Assembly: GCA_016932235.1 (NCBI GenBank)
Contig: JAFGDF010000219.1
Span: forward strand, 1-9,320
Source: Deltaproteobacteria bacterium
GTDB lineage: Bacteria > Desulfobacterota > DSM-4660 > Desulfatiglandales > HGW-15
Direction: 5' to 3'
DNA length: 9,320 bases
The notes under the pieces are model-generated. The model saw only the letters and a program-made list of their open reading frames with translations. It had not been told where the DNA came from and ran no database searches. Every line of letters starts with the position of its first letter. The first letter of the stretch is position 1. The position numbers and the translations under genes are program-made. Below are positions 1 through 6,226 of the stretch, piece after piece.

Positions 1-333
1 AATCTTCCTGGCATATTATAGACTTATATCTGTTCTGAAACAGTTGCCCATGGCGCTTGTGTCTTCGGTTATAAAATATATTGCGTATCCTGTAAGAAGC
101 CTTCTCATCAGCGCAGCTATGCCTTTAGGCCCGCTTCTTAATAAAAAATGAGCGTGATTAGGTAAAAATGACCATGTGCAGCATTGAGTATTTGTTTCCG
201 GAATGAGAACAGACAGCCGTTCAATAAAGTTTTCGCGGTCTTTATCATCGATGAATATCTTCCGGCGTTCTATCCCTCTTATCATGACATGATGCAAGAG
301 GCCGGGGGTATCTAATCGGGCTACTCGGGGCAT
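1..333 (-). pseudogene. REP-associated tyrosine transposase (RAYT, IS200-like Y1_Tnp family), frameshifted and cut by the left window edge
   Basis: The gene starts at the ATG at 333 and reads a typical RAYT N-terminus (PRVARLDTPGLLHHVMIRG). The metal-binding HUH pair is intact as NHAHFLL (His60, His62 of the reading frame). The frame then reaches the conserved helix with a candidate catalytic tyrosine in TGYAIYF (Tyr83/Tyr86). At about 70-75 the frame breaks: the original frame gives ITEDTSAMG and stops at 16-18. The frame beginning at base 70 gives NRRHKRHGQLFQNRYKS followed by IICQED, the normal family continuation, and stays open to base 1. An extra 2 bp (or a 1-bp loss) next to a run of four T therefore inactivated the gene, unless it is a sequencing error. 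RAYTs are single-copy, domesticated-looking transposases that process REP palindromes. I see no clear REP hairpin in 334-437. There is no good ribosome site before the ATG. Family assignment is firm; functional status is inferred. Confidence 0.88.
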
Positions 334-437
334 GCATAAATCTATAGCTTTAAATGATCCTATTGTCGACTTATTTTATTATTTACGGTTGTCCCCTTGA
401 ACTCAATAATCATAGGCCTGTGCGACGACATCCCGGA

Positions 438-1739
438 TTAACTCATCAGACGCGGCAGAAAAAGGACTATCTGGGGGAAAGCGATGATTAAAAACATAAG
501 GACAAACACGGAGATCAAAAAGGGCAATACGCCTTTAAATATGACTCCTATCGGTATCTCTGGAGCGATCCCCTTTACGACAAACATCGTCATGCCCACA
601 GGCGGGCTGATCATCCCCATCTCGACTATCAATACCACGACAACCCCGAACCAGATCGGGTCATATCCGATTGTTATTACAATCGGATAAAAAATGGGGA
701 GTGTCAGCAGGATCATTGACAGCTCCTCAAGAAAGGTGCCGAGTGAGATGTAGAGGACGAGAATTATTATCATGATCACCGGAGGAGGTAAGGCAAGGCG
801 GCCCACCCACTCGGCAAGTTCCATGGGGATGGTTGTAACAGCAAAGAAGGCGTTGAAAACCAGAGCTCCCATAACAATGGTAAATATCATACCCGTGTTC
901 TGTATCGCATCTATGACCGCATCCTTAAATCCCACCCAGGTAAGCTTTTTCTTGATAAGGGATAAGAGGATTGCCCCAAAGGCACCGATTGCTCCTGCCT
1001 CTGTCGGTGTAAACCAGCCGATTATAAGCCCAACAAGAACCAGAATAATCAGGACCATTATATCGCTGCATCCGACAAAGGATGCCATCTTTTCGCGAAA
1101 GGTTGCACTTTGGCCTCTGGGAGCGATGGCTGGATTAATACGTGACCAGATATTTATCATCGCAAAAAAGAGCAGGGTCAGAATGATGCCGGGTACCATA
1201 CCTGCCACAAAAAGCTCGGCTATGGATTGCTCGGTCATAATACCATAGATAATGAATATGCCACTTGGCGGGATGAGTATGCCCAGAGTCCCGCCCGCAG
1301 CTACAGCGCCGGCGCAAAGCGCGTTGTCATAGTTGTATTTTCTCATTTCAGGTATAGCTATCAGACCTATTGTCATTGCACAAGCTATGCTGGAGGCACT
1401 AACAGCGGCGAAAATGCCGCATGCAAAAACTGTTGCTATAGCCAGCCCGCCTGTCATACGTCCAACCAAGGTATAGGCAAATCGGAAGAGATGCTTTCCG
1501 AAACCTGCATTAAGTATGATAGTGCCCATAAGCAAAAAGAGAGGTAAGACACAGTAATCATAATTAGAGATAAGGCCGTAGGGAACGCTCGAGAGAATAT
1601 GAAGGGCGCCGCTTAATTTGACTAGATACACAAATCCTACGGATCCGACCAGCAGCATGGCTATTCCGATCGGTGTTCCGGCAAACATAAGGATCAAAAG
1701 AATACTTATACCAATAATACCGGTCAGAATAGGACTCAT
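438..1739 (-). CDS. dctM: TRAP transporter large permease subunit (DctM type)
   Basis: This is the main membrane channel subunit of a tripartite ATP-independent periplasmic transporter, which uses an ion gradient to import the acid delivered by the binding protein. The 433-residue product is the usual DctM length and is hydrophobic throughout, with about 12 membrane segments. Family signatures seen are AAGGTLGILIPPS (about 147-159), GWFTPTEAGAIGA (about 241-253), GTFLEELSMILLTLPIF (about 334-350) and EMGMISPPVGM (about 373-383). The frame stays open 26 codons further upstream to 1817, but those residues are polar and lie inside dctQ. The ATG at 1739 is preferred because it overlaps the dctQ stop as ATGA and has GAGG about five bases upstream. 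It is the last gene of the dctPQM operon and probably translationally coupled to dctQ. The substrate cannot be predicted from this subunit. Confidence 0.95.
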   Translation of the reverse strand: MSPILTGIIGISILLILMFAGTPIGIAMLLVGSVGFVYLVKLSGALHILSSVPYGLISNYDYCVLPLFLLMGTIILNAGFGKHLFRFAYTLVGRMTGGLAIATVFACGIFAAVSASSIACAMTIGLIAIPEMRKYNYDNALCAGAVAAGGTLGILIPPSGIFIIYGIMTEQSIAELFVAGMVPGIILTLLFFAMINIWSRINPAIAPRGQSATFREKMASFVGCSDIMVLIILVLVGLIIGWFTPTEAGAIGAFGAILLSLIKKKLTWVGFKDAVIDAIQNTGMIFTIVMGALVFNAFFAVTTIPMELAEWVGRLALPPPVIMIIILVLYISLGTFLEELSMILLTLPIFYPIVITIGYDPIWFGVVVVLIVEMGMISPPVGMTMFVVKGIAPEIPIGVIFKGVLPFLISVFVLMFLIIAFPQIVLFLPRLMS

Positions 1740-2224
1740 TTTTTCCTCGCCGTTTTTATGGCATTTATCAGGTTCCGGATTATAAAGAGACAAAAAATGA
1801 TGATTCCGACAGCCCATGTGAACTTGAAGGGGGCGACCGGCGTGCTTGTTGCGTACGTGACTTCCTGCACTGAAAAAGATTCAGCGGCATCACCTAATAT
1901 GGCCCATAACATGAAGACAAGCGCGCAAAAGCTGAAAAGCAATGCGACTATATCGGCAATTGCCTTTCCGCGTGGTGAAAGCTGGCTGGTAATGACGTCA
2001 ACAACCACATTTTTACGCTCTCTTTCAGCACAGCCCATCGCAACTGAAACGACTATAACGCCGGTCAATCCCGCAAATTCGATCGCCCCCAATATCGGAG
2101 TCCTGAAAAGCGCCCTGCCAAGGCTATTGCCAACCACAACAGCCATCATTATCATCAAGGCAACGGCCCCGATTACAAGGAGAACTTTTATTATGATATT
2201 ATTGATCCTGGTAAAAAGCGCCAT
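1736..2224 (-). CDS. dctQ: TRAP transporter small permease subunit (DctQ type)
   Basis: This is the small integral membrane subunit that pairs with DctM in the cytoplasmic membrane. The 162 residues show four hydrophobic segments (about 11-31, 47-64, 91-111 and 133-150). The family's typical stretch at the end of the second segment is present: EFAGLTGVIVVSVAMGCAER followed by a basic-valine run (KNVVVDVI, about 71-78). The ATG at 2224 follows an AGGTTAGG-like ribosome site and lies 30 bp after the dctP stop. The 3' end overlaps dctM by four bases (ATGA), a sign of coupled translation. Identification rests on length, topology, motif and operon position together, since DctQ proteins are poorly conserved. 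Confidence 0.93.
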   Translation of the reverse strand: MALFTRINNIIIKVLLVIGAVALMIMMAVVVGNSLGRALFRTPILGAIEFAGLTGVIVVSVAMGCAERERKNVVVDVITSQLSPRGKAIADIVALLFSFCALVFMLWAILGDAAESFSVQEVTYATSTPVAPFKFTWAVGIIIFCLFIIRNLINAIKTARKK

Positions 2225-2254
2225 GTCCTAACCTGCTGTTTTCTAAAAAGGTGA

Positions 2255-3295
2255 TTATGGGGCGTAATGTTTTACCCGTTCTCTTATAAACCTGACCACT
2301 TGCGAGCCTGGAAGGCCTTTACCATCAAGATCCTTTCCGACGCGATCACGAGCGTTTTCCACAATGGGGGCCATTCGTTCTTTCTCCGCAGGCGGCAGAT
2401 TAACAACCTCAACACCCGTCTCATTGAAATATTTCATCGCGTTATCATAAGCCTCGGACCAAAATTTTAAGGTGCCCTGCTTTCCCCACTCACAACTATT
2501 ATCAATAACCTGCTTCAGGTCTGCCGGCAAGTCTGCATATACATCTTTATTCATTATGCAAAAAACAGGAGTCGGAATTCCAAGGCCAAAATTTAAAACG
2601 TATTTTACTTTTCCCCCCAGCTTATTGTCGTGGACCGCGCCGGGCTGGATAACAGCGCCGTCCACGGTCCCCTTTTCAATCGCGATTACAAAATCGGCTG
2701 TTGACATGAACGCTGGCGCGGCGCCCAGATCCTTCATCAGGTCTCCCATCTCTTTTGAAGGCACCCTGATCTGAAGACCTTTCATATCATCAAGCTTCCT
2801 GACAGGCTTGGAAGTGCTTATGAACTGTATCATGCTGGGTACCAGCCATAAAACATGGACATTATCCCATTCTGCCGCCATTTCTTTGGGGAATTCTTCC
2901 CATATGTCATCGAAGACCTGGCTGGCAGTCATAGTATCAGGTGCCCCCAAAATAAATGGAAACGTCACACCAATAGGGTTATTCTTCGGACCGTATCGGA
3001 AACCAAAGGTTATATCGGCTGTGCCTTTTGCGGCGGCGTCTACGAGTTCCGGTGCAGGAACAAGGGTATTTACAGGAAAGATCCTGATGGTGAGTTTTCC
3101 GTTGCTTCCTGAGGCTATCTTATCTGCCCAGGCCTCCATGTGTATATGTGAGGGCGAGCCGACAGGAAACATGTGGGCGAGTTTTAACTCGATCGGCTTC
3201 TCCTGGGCTATCGAAGGTATAGGAGCGGCCGGGAGCAAAAAGGTAACTAAGACCAGCATAGACAAAATGGAAAAACATATTTGCCACTTTTTCAT
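2255..3295 (-). CDS. dctP: TRAP transporter periplasmic solute-binding subunit (DctP type)
   Basis: This secreted receptor captures an organic acid in the periplasm and delivers it to DctQM. The 346-residue product begins with a signal peptide: basic MKK, a hydrophobic core at about 7-22 and a probable cleavage after SIA (residue 30). The mature start, ELKLAHMFPVGSPSH, is typical of DctP. KGLQIRVPS (172-180) carries the arginine (Arg177) that in characterised DctP proteins grips the substrate carboxylate. It is followed by the family pattern LGAAPAFMS and then EKGTVDGAV (207-215), close to the usual tGvvDGa motif. The ligand is therefore probably a carboxylate; which one cannot be told from the sequence. 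It is first in the operon, with the strongest ribosome site in the window, fitting the need for excess binding protein. A long AT-rich leader precedes it. Confidence 0.95.
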   Translation of the reverse strand: MKKWQICFSILSMLVLVTFLLPAAPIPSIAQEKPIELKLAHMFPVGSPSHIHMEAWADKIASGSNGKLTIRIFPVNTLVPAPELVDAAAKGTADITFGFRYGPKNNPIGVTFPFILGAPDTMTASQVFDDIWEEFPKEMAAEWDNVHVLWLVPSMIQFISTSKPVRKLDDMKGLQIRVPSKEMGDLMKDLGAAPAFMSTADFVIAIEKGTVDGAVIQPGAVHDNKLGGKVKYVLNFGLGIPTPVFCIMNKDVYADLPADLKQVIDNSCEWGKQGTLKFWSEAYDNAMKYFNETGVEVVNLPPAEKERMAPIVENARDRVGKDLDGKGLPGSQVVRFIRERVKHYAP

Positions 3296-3300
3296 AGGAA

Positions 3301-3308
3301 ACCTCCTT
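3301..3308 (-). promoter_or_regulatory. Strong ribosome binding site of dctP
   Basis: Reading on the minus strand, AAGGAGGT lies five bases before the ATG at 3295. It is a complete match to the Shine-Dalgarno consensus and fixes the dctP start. It is stronger than the sites before dctQ and dctM. Confidence 0.9.
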
Positions 3309-3583
3309 GTTTTATTGAATGTTAATTAGATAGAACCCCTCCCCCCATAACTATATAATATTGATATCTTTTTTAAAGGGTTACACTCGAAAAAGGGTTT
3401 GTCAATAATTATTAAGGGGAAAAATAGCATGATTCCCAAATTATCATCATTCACAACAAAGAGACAAATTACTACTGGTGTACCTGTAAAAAGCTAAACA
3501 GCTCCATTTTGTGATCTTTGCAAAGGCATATTCTGTCAAATAGATTTTAAAAATCAGTAGTTTGAAGAAACAACCTTTTGCTT

Positions 3584-3599
3584 AACCGATTGTTCGGTT
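3584..3599. promoter_or_regulatory. Inverted repeat AACCGA-N4-TCGGTT, candidate TetR-type operator or weak terminator
   Basis: Two perfect 6-bp arms flank a 4-base centre. On the plus strand the repeat is followed by a short T run (3600-3602), so it could form a small hairpin. Its size and the ACCGA/TCGGT arms also resemble operators of TetR-family repressors. It lies about 60 bp inside the predicted dctP leader. Assignment to a regulator family is inference from shape only. Confidence 0.3.
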
Positions 3600-3663
3600 T
3601 TTAAAATTCGGAAAAATAATGCTTCATTATCAAGTATTTAGGGAGCCATTATTTTGGGACCGG

Positions 3664-3692
3664 AGAATATAGGAATGATCATTGTATGTCAA
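3664..3692 (-). promoter_or_regulatory. Candidate sigma-70 promoter for the dctPQM operon
   Basis: On the minus strand, TTGACA (3692-3687, 6 of 6 matches to the -35 consensus) is followed after exactly 17 bp by TATTCT (3669-3664, 4 of 6 to the -10 consensus). Transcription would start near 3657 and give a leader of roughly 360 nt before dctP, which is long. It is the best-matching promoter in the intergenic region, but its use is inferred. Weaker TTGACA matches nearer dctP (3405-3400 and 3539-3534) lack a correctly spaced -10. Confidence 0.45.
3674..3683. promoter_or_regulatory. 10-bp palindrome within the promoter spacer, candidate operator
   Basis: AATGATCATT is a perfect palindrome lying between the -35 and -10 elements of the candidate dctP promoter. 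A dimeric repressor bound there would block RNA polymerase. A 10-bp palindrome can also occur by chance in AT-rich DNA, and no regulator gene is present in the window to pair it with. Confidence 0.3.
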
Positions 3693-3792
3693 ACAAAATT
3701 TTGCCACAATAATACCACGGGGAGAAGTTGAAGGGGTGGGTTGAAAAATTACGGATAATAACAGAGCGGATCAAGAGATAGGTGCAGATTCT

Positions 3793-5061
3793 TTATTGAA
3801 TTCTCGTTTGCCTGAGAACCGCAGTGCTCAGCATACCGATCATACTCACAGCTATACAGATGGTGAAAGCTATCTGGTATGATTCAGCGTGGTCATAGAT
3901 TGCGCCGGTCAGGAAAGGGCCCAGGGCGCCGCCGAACGTAACGCTCATTCCGAAAACACCCATAATCGAACCATGAGATTTCAACCCGAAGAGAACGGCG
4001 GTCATGGGAGATTGAGAGACAGTGCAAGCGCTGTAGAAAAATCCGAACAGGCCCACACTCAGGAAAAGCGACCATGTCTTTTCCGCAAAAACGATTGCCG
4101 CAAAGGCGATTGCCATCATTCCAAATCCGATAAACATGGTTCTTTTGCTGTTAATCCGGTCCAGTATTTTTCCAAAAGTTATTTTACCGACAATACTCAA
4201 ACCACCGTAGATCGACAGAAGGCCGGCCGCCAACTCAGGCAAGATGCCGAGATCCGCAGCGTGCGGCACCACATGCACGGTAAGAGAAAACAATGTGTAC
4301 CCGTAGCAAAATCCTGTGAGAGAAAATAGCCAGAACTGGTTCGAGCCAAGGGCTTGTGTTAGTGAAATGCTTTCACGGTCAAAGTCGGCCGGGTTTGGAA
4401 TCCGCTCAAGTTTTTCATCTGGGTTTGATTCGGCCCGGCCGGGATGGTTTTTCAGAAACTGTGCGAAGGTAACTACAATCACCATTGCCGCAGCCCCTGT
4501 TATCAGGTAGGATACCCGCCAGCCAAAATGGGATAAAAGCGCGTTTGATATTTGAGGAACAACCAGCGCTCCCACACCAACGGCTGATGCGACGATTCCT
4601 GTCATCAATCCCCGATGAACGACAAACCAGCGGGTGACGGTTGAAATTGGAGGGACAAAGCTCCCGCCCATGGCAGGACCAATCATGATCCCGAAAGCTA
4701 AATAAAACTGCCATAGTGACTGGGTCCGCGACATGAAGACGCACCCCAGCCCCATTAATAGCCCGCATAACGTCATAACGATCCTTGGGCCGAATCTGTC
4801 ATTTAACCATCCCATGAATGCCGTTGCTATTCCGCTGGAAAACGAGGCCAGAGAAAAAGCAGCGGCGGTCAAGGCCCTGGTCCAGCCGAATTCAGAAATC
4901 ATGGGCTTGAAATATACCCCAAAGGAATGAAAGACACCCCAGAGCACCACCATGATTATGAATGCAAATAAGGAAATGAAATACCCATAATAAAAAGAAG
5001 GATTGGTTTTGTTTTCAGATTTAGATCCGTCAGGATGGGTCGGATGATCCAGATTTACCAT
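3793..5061 (-). CDS. MFS transporter, monocarboxylate/oxalate-formate (MCT/OFA-like) type
   Basis: A 422-residue major facilitator with about 12 membrane segments, the normal size for the superfamily. The N-terminal stretch after a polar tail (YYGYFISLFAF, then GVFHSFGVYFKP and SEFGWTRA) is typical of the bacterial MCT/OFA-like group, which carries small monocarboxylates or exchanges oxalate and formate. The cytoplasmic loop between segments 2 and 3 carries MFS motif A as GWLNDRFGPR (84-93). A central polar loop (NHPGRAESNPDEK) divides the two six-helix halves. The frame can be read from a TTG at 5085, but the ATG at 5061 is chosen because AAAGG lies six bases upstream and the TTG has no ribosome site. 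It follows the cytochrome gene by 89 bp and may be co-transcribed with it or have its own promoter. Substrate and direction are unproven. Confidence 0.88.
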   Translation of the reverse strand: MVNLDHPTHPDGSKSENKTNPSFYYGYFISLFAFIIMVVLWGVFHSFGVYFKPMISEFGWTRALTAAAFSLASFSSGIATAFMGWLNDRFGPRIVMTLCGLLMGLGCVFMSRTQSLWQFYLAFGIMIGPAMGGSFVPPISTVTRWFVVHRGLMTGIVASAVGVGALVVPQISNALLSHFGWRVSYLITGAAAMVIVVTFAQFLKNHPGRAESNPDEKLERIPNPADFDRESISLTQALGSNQFWLFSLTGFCYGYTLFSLTVHVVPHAADLGILPELAAGLLSIYGGLSIVGKITFGKILDRINSKRTMFIGFGMMAIAFAAIVFAEKTWSLFLSVGLFGFFYSACTVSQSPMTAVLFGLKSHGSIMGVFGMSVTFGGALGPFLTGAIYDHAESYQIAFTICIAVSMIGMLSTAVLRQTRIQ

Positions 5062-5077
5062 GGGTGGCCTTTCCGTT

Positions 5078-5099
5078 AAACTCAATTGTCGCTGAGTTT
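5078..5099. repeat. 7-bp inverted repeat between the cytochrome and MFS genes
   Basis: AAACTCA (5078-5084) and TGAGTTT (5093-5099) are perfect complements around an 8-base loop. Read on the plus strand, the right arm runs into six T (5097-5102), like an intrinsic terminator, but no plus-strand gene needs one. On the minus strand it sits just upstream of the MFS ribosome site, where it could act as a weak attenuator, an operator or the end of part of the cytochrome transcript. The stem is AT-rich and has few G-C pairs. Confidence 0.35.
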
Positions 5100-5150
5100 T
5101 TTAGATAATCGGATTAATATCACCAAGCTCAACATAAGACCATACTTATT

Positions 5151-5984
5151 TTAGTGGACGGCGAGATGACACCCTGAACATCTTATGTACGGGGCGTTCT
5201 TATTGCCATCGGCCTTTGCTGTATCCCTGTGGCAAACCTTGCAATTATTATGATAGGCTGTCCTGAGTCTTTCCTGTCTCTCTCCCTTTTTTTCCAGAGG
5301 ATCGTGGCAAGCTGTTGTTCCGCAATTTCTTACGGTATCTCCTTCCCTCCAGACATTTTCCCCTTCGATATACTCATGGTGGCATTCTTCGCAAGGAATA
5401 TTCCTGCCGTCGGGATTCAAGTATCTCCCTGCATGTCTTTGATGCCGGAATGCTACCGGGCCCATTTTATCTTCCTTATAAACTTTGTTCTCTATAATCA
5501 CATCCTGAACATGGCATTTCCCGCACGTCTGAGACGCCATGGGTTCATCCTTATAAACATTCATCTCCAGGTGGCAGGTTTTGCAATTCAGGTGAAACGC
5601 GGTCTGAAGCGTGATAAGGCCATCTTTTTTCTCAACAGGATCATGGCATTTACTGCATTTCTCAGTTGTTCCCCATGGCGACCAGGCATTCTCCTCTCCA
5701 TCGATATAATCATGGTGACATTCCCAGCAGGTCACTCCATATTGCCGGCTATGCTTTTCATGAGAAAAGTTTACCGGTCCTTTTCTATATTTATCATATC
5801 CTTTATTATGGATGGTTATTATGTCCAGTTCTTTTTGCATGATTTCGACGGCAGACCCAATATTTTCCGGGGTTGCCTTATCCGGTGTTTTCCTGTCCTG
5901 TTCAGCCACGATCCGGGAGCCCGGACAAAGTAATAAAACTCCGATAATCAGAATCATAATCGATCTTGACAGCTTTCTATTCAT
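5151..5984 (-). CDS. Exported octaheme cytochrome c with two tandem class III (cytochrome c3) modules
   Basis: A 277-residue periplasmic electron carrier. A signal peptide (basic start, hydrophobic core about 9-20) probably ends after A27. There are eight covalent haem sites: seven CxxCH at 86-90, 110-114, 134-138, 154-158, 198-202, 248-252 and 269-273, and one CX4CH (CGTTACH, 221-227). They form two aligned tetrahaem units starting at GPVNFSHEKH (69) and GPVAFRHQRH (175). Each has the two early histidines expected to serve as distal ligands of bis-His haems, a CHH after its first haem, and CHDP(V/L)EKK after its second. This is the pattern of sulfate reducers and syntrophs, where c3 proteins shuttle electrons among hydrogenases, formate dehydrogenases and membrane complexes. 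No such partner lies in the window. The ATG at 5984 has AGGGG seven bases upstream. The cysteine at position 20 is not in a proper lipobox. Confidence 0.93.
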   Translation of the reverse strand: MNRKLSRSIMILIIGVLLLCPGSRIVAEQDRKTPDKATPENIGSAVEIMQKELDIITIHNKGYDKYRKGPVNFSHEKHSRQYGVTCWECHHDYIDGEENAWSPWGTTEKCSKCHDPVEKKDGLITLQTAFHLNCKTCHLEMNVYKDEPMASQTCGKCHVQDVIIENKVYKEDKMGPVAFRHQRHAGRYLNPDGRNIPCEECHHEYIEGENVWREGDTVRNCGTTACHDPLEKKGERQERLRTAYHNNCKVCHRDTAKADGNKNAPYIRCSGCHLAVH

Positions 5985-6226
5985 CTTATGCCCCTGAAAA
6001 TTGATATCGTCAGATCCTTTCCTATCAGTTCAATCAAAATAGTGTCAACTTATTTATCAGCCTTTATTAAGCATCGGCGGTCTTGGTATTAGCAATTCTG
6101 CTGGATCTTAAAATAGAAATCGATCCTCATCGACCGTGGAATCGGACCGAACTTGTATCCATGGATGCGTCATGCTTATATGTGAGAAGACATTGCTTTT
6201 ATCAAAGGATGTCACTCACTTTACTA
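5985..6226. other. Non-coding region between the restriction-type gene and the cytochrome gene
   Basis: This gap follows the stop of the helicase-nuclease gene and precedes the cytochrome. It holds the cytochrome ribosome site and the possible promoter at 6019-6048. There is also a 10-bp palindrome ATCCATGGAT at 6157-6166 of unknown meaning. I find no strong hairpin plus T-run that would terminate the restriction-type transcript, and no small gene. Confidence 0.6.
6019..6048 (-). promoter_or_regulatory. Possible promoter of the octaheme cytochrome gene
   Basis: On the minus strand, TTGACA (6048-6043) is followed after 18 bp by TAGGAA (6024-6019), a poor -10 match. The position, about 25-30 bp before the expected leader and the ATG at 5984, is right for a promoter. 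The -35 is perfect but the -10 is weak, so an activator or another start site is possible. Confidence 0.3.

Larger units (their letters stand above)
3296..3792. other. Non-coding AT-rich region between the MFS gene and dctP
   Basis: No convincing reading frame exists here on either strand. The region lies upstream of dctP and downstream of the MFS stop, so it should hold the end of the MFS transcript and the control region of the TRAP operon. I see a good promoter-like pair at 3664-3692, a palindrome inside it, an inverted repeat at 3584-3599, and a G-rich minus-strand tract (GGGGGGAGGGG, about 3338-3348) shortly before the dctP ribosome site. I do not see a clear intrinsic terminator for the MFS gene, a tRNA or a recognisable riboswitch. 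Confidence 0.7.

Noticed and set aside
66..80. Programmed frameshift in the RAYT gene
   Set aside because: A -1 shift would restore the frame, but the local codons TTT ATA do not form a proper X-XXY-YYZ slippery site: the A-site tRNA would mispair after slipping. A mutation or sequencing error is simpler.
334..437. REP palindrome or IS end next to the RAYT gene
   Set aside because: Only short symmetries such as AGGCCT and GTCGAC are present, with no REP-sized hairpin. Flanks left of base 1 are not visible.
772..1248. Plus-strand reading frames of 150-230 codons opposite the TRAP and cytochrome genes
   Set aside because: They are antisense shadows of strongly supported genes, show no family motifs, and have composition explained by the opposite strand.
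1740..1817. Longer N-terminus for the DctM protein starting at 1817
   Set aside because: The extra 26 residues are polar and unlike the family, and they lie inside dctQ. The ATG at 1739 has a ribosome site and the coupled ATGA overlap.
3404..3413. Palindrome AATAATTATT
   Set aside because: It contains only A and T in an AT-rich stretch, so chance occurrence is likely, and it is not placed on a good promoter.
3685..3715. Sigma-54 promoter suggested by TGGCA on the minus strand
   Set aside because: No GC dinucleotide stands at the required 10-bp distance after the GG.
5925..5984. Lipoprotein signal in the cytochrome
   Set aside because: The residues before Cys20 are Leu-Leu-Leu. A lipobox needs Ala or Gly just before the cysteine, so a normal signal peptidase site is more likely.
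6001..6040. FNR-like boxes (TTGAT half sites) upstream of the cytochrome gene
   Set aside because: Only one half site matches in each case. The second half (TCAGA or CTGAT) departs too far from ATCAA.
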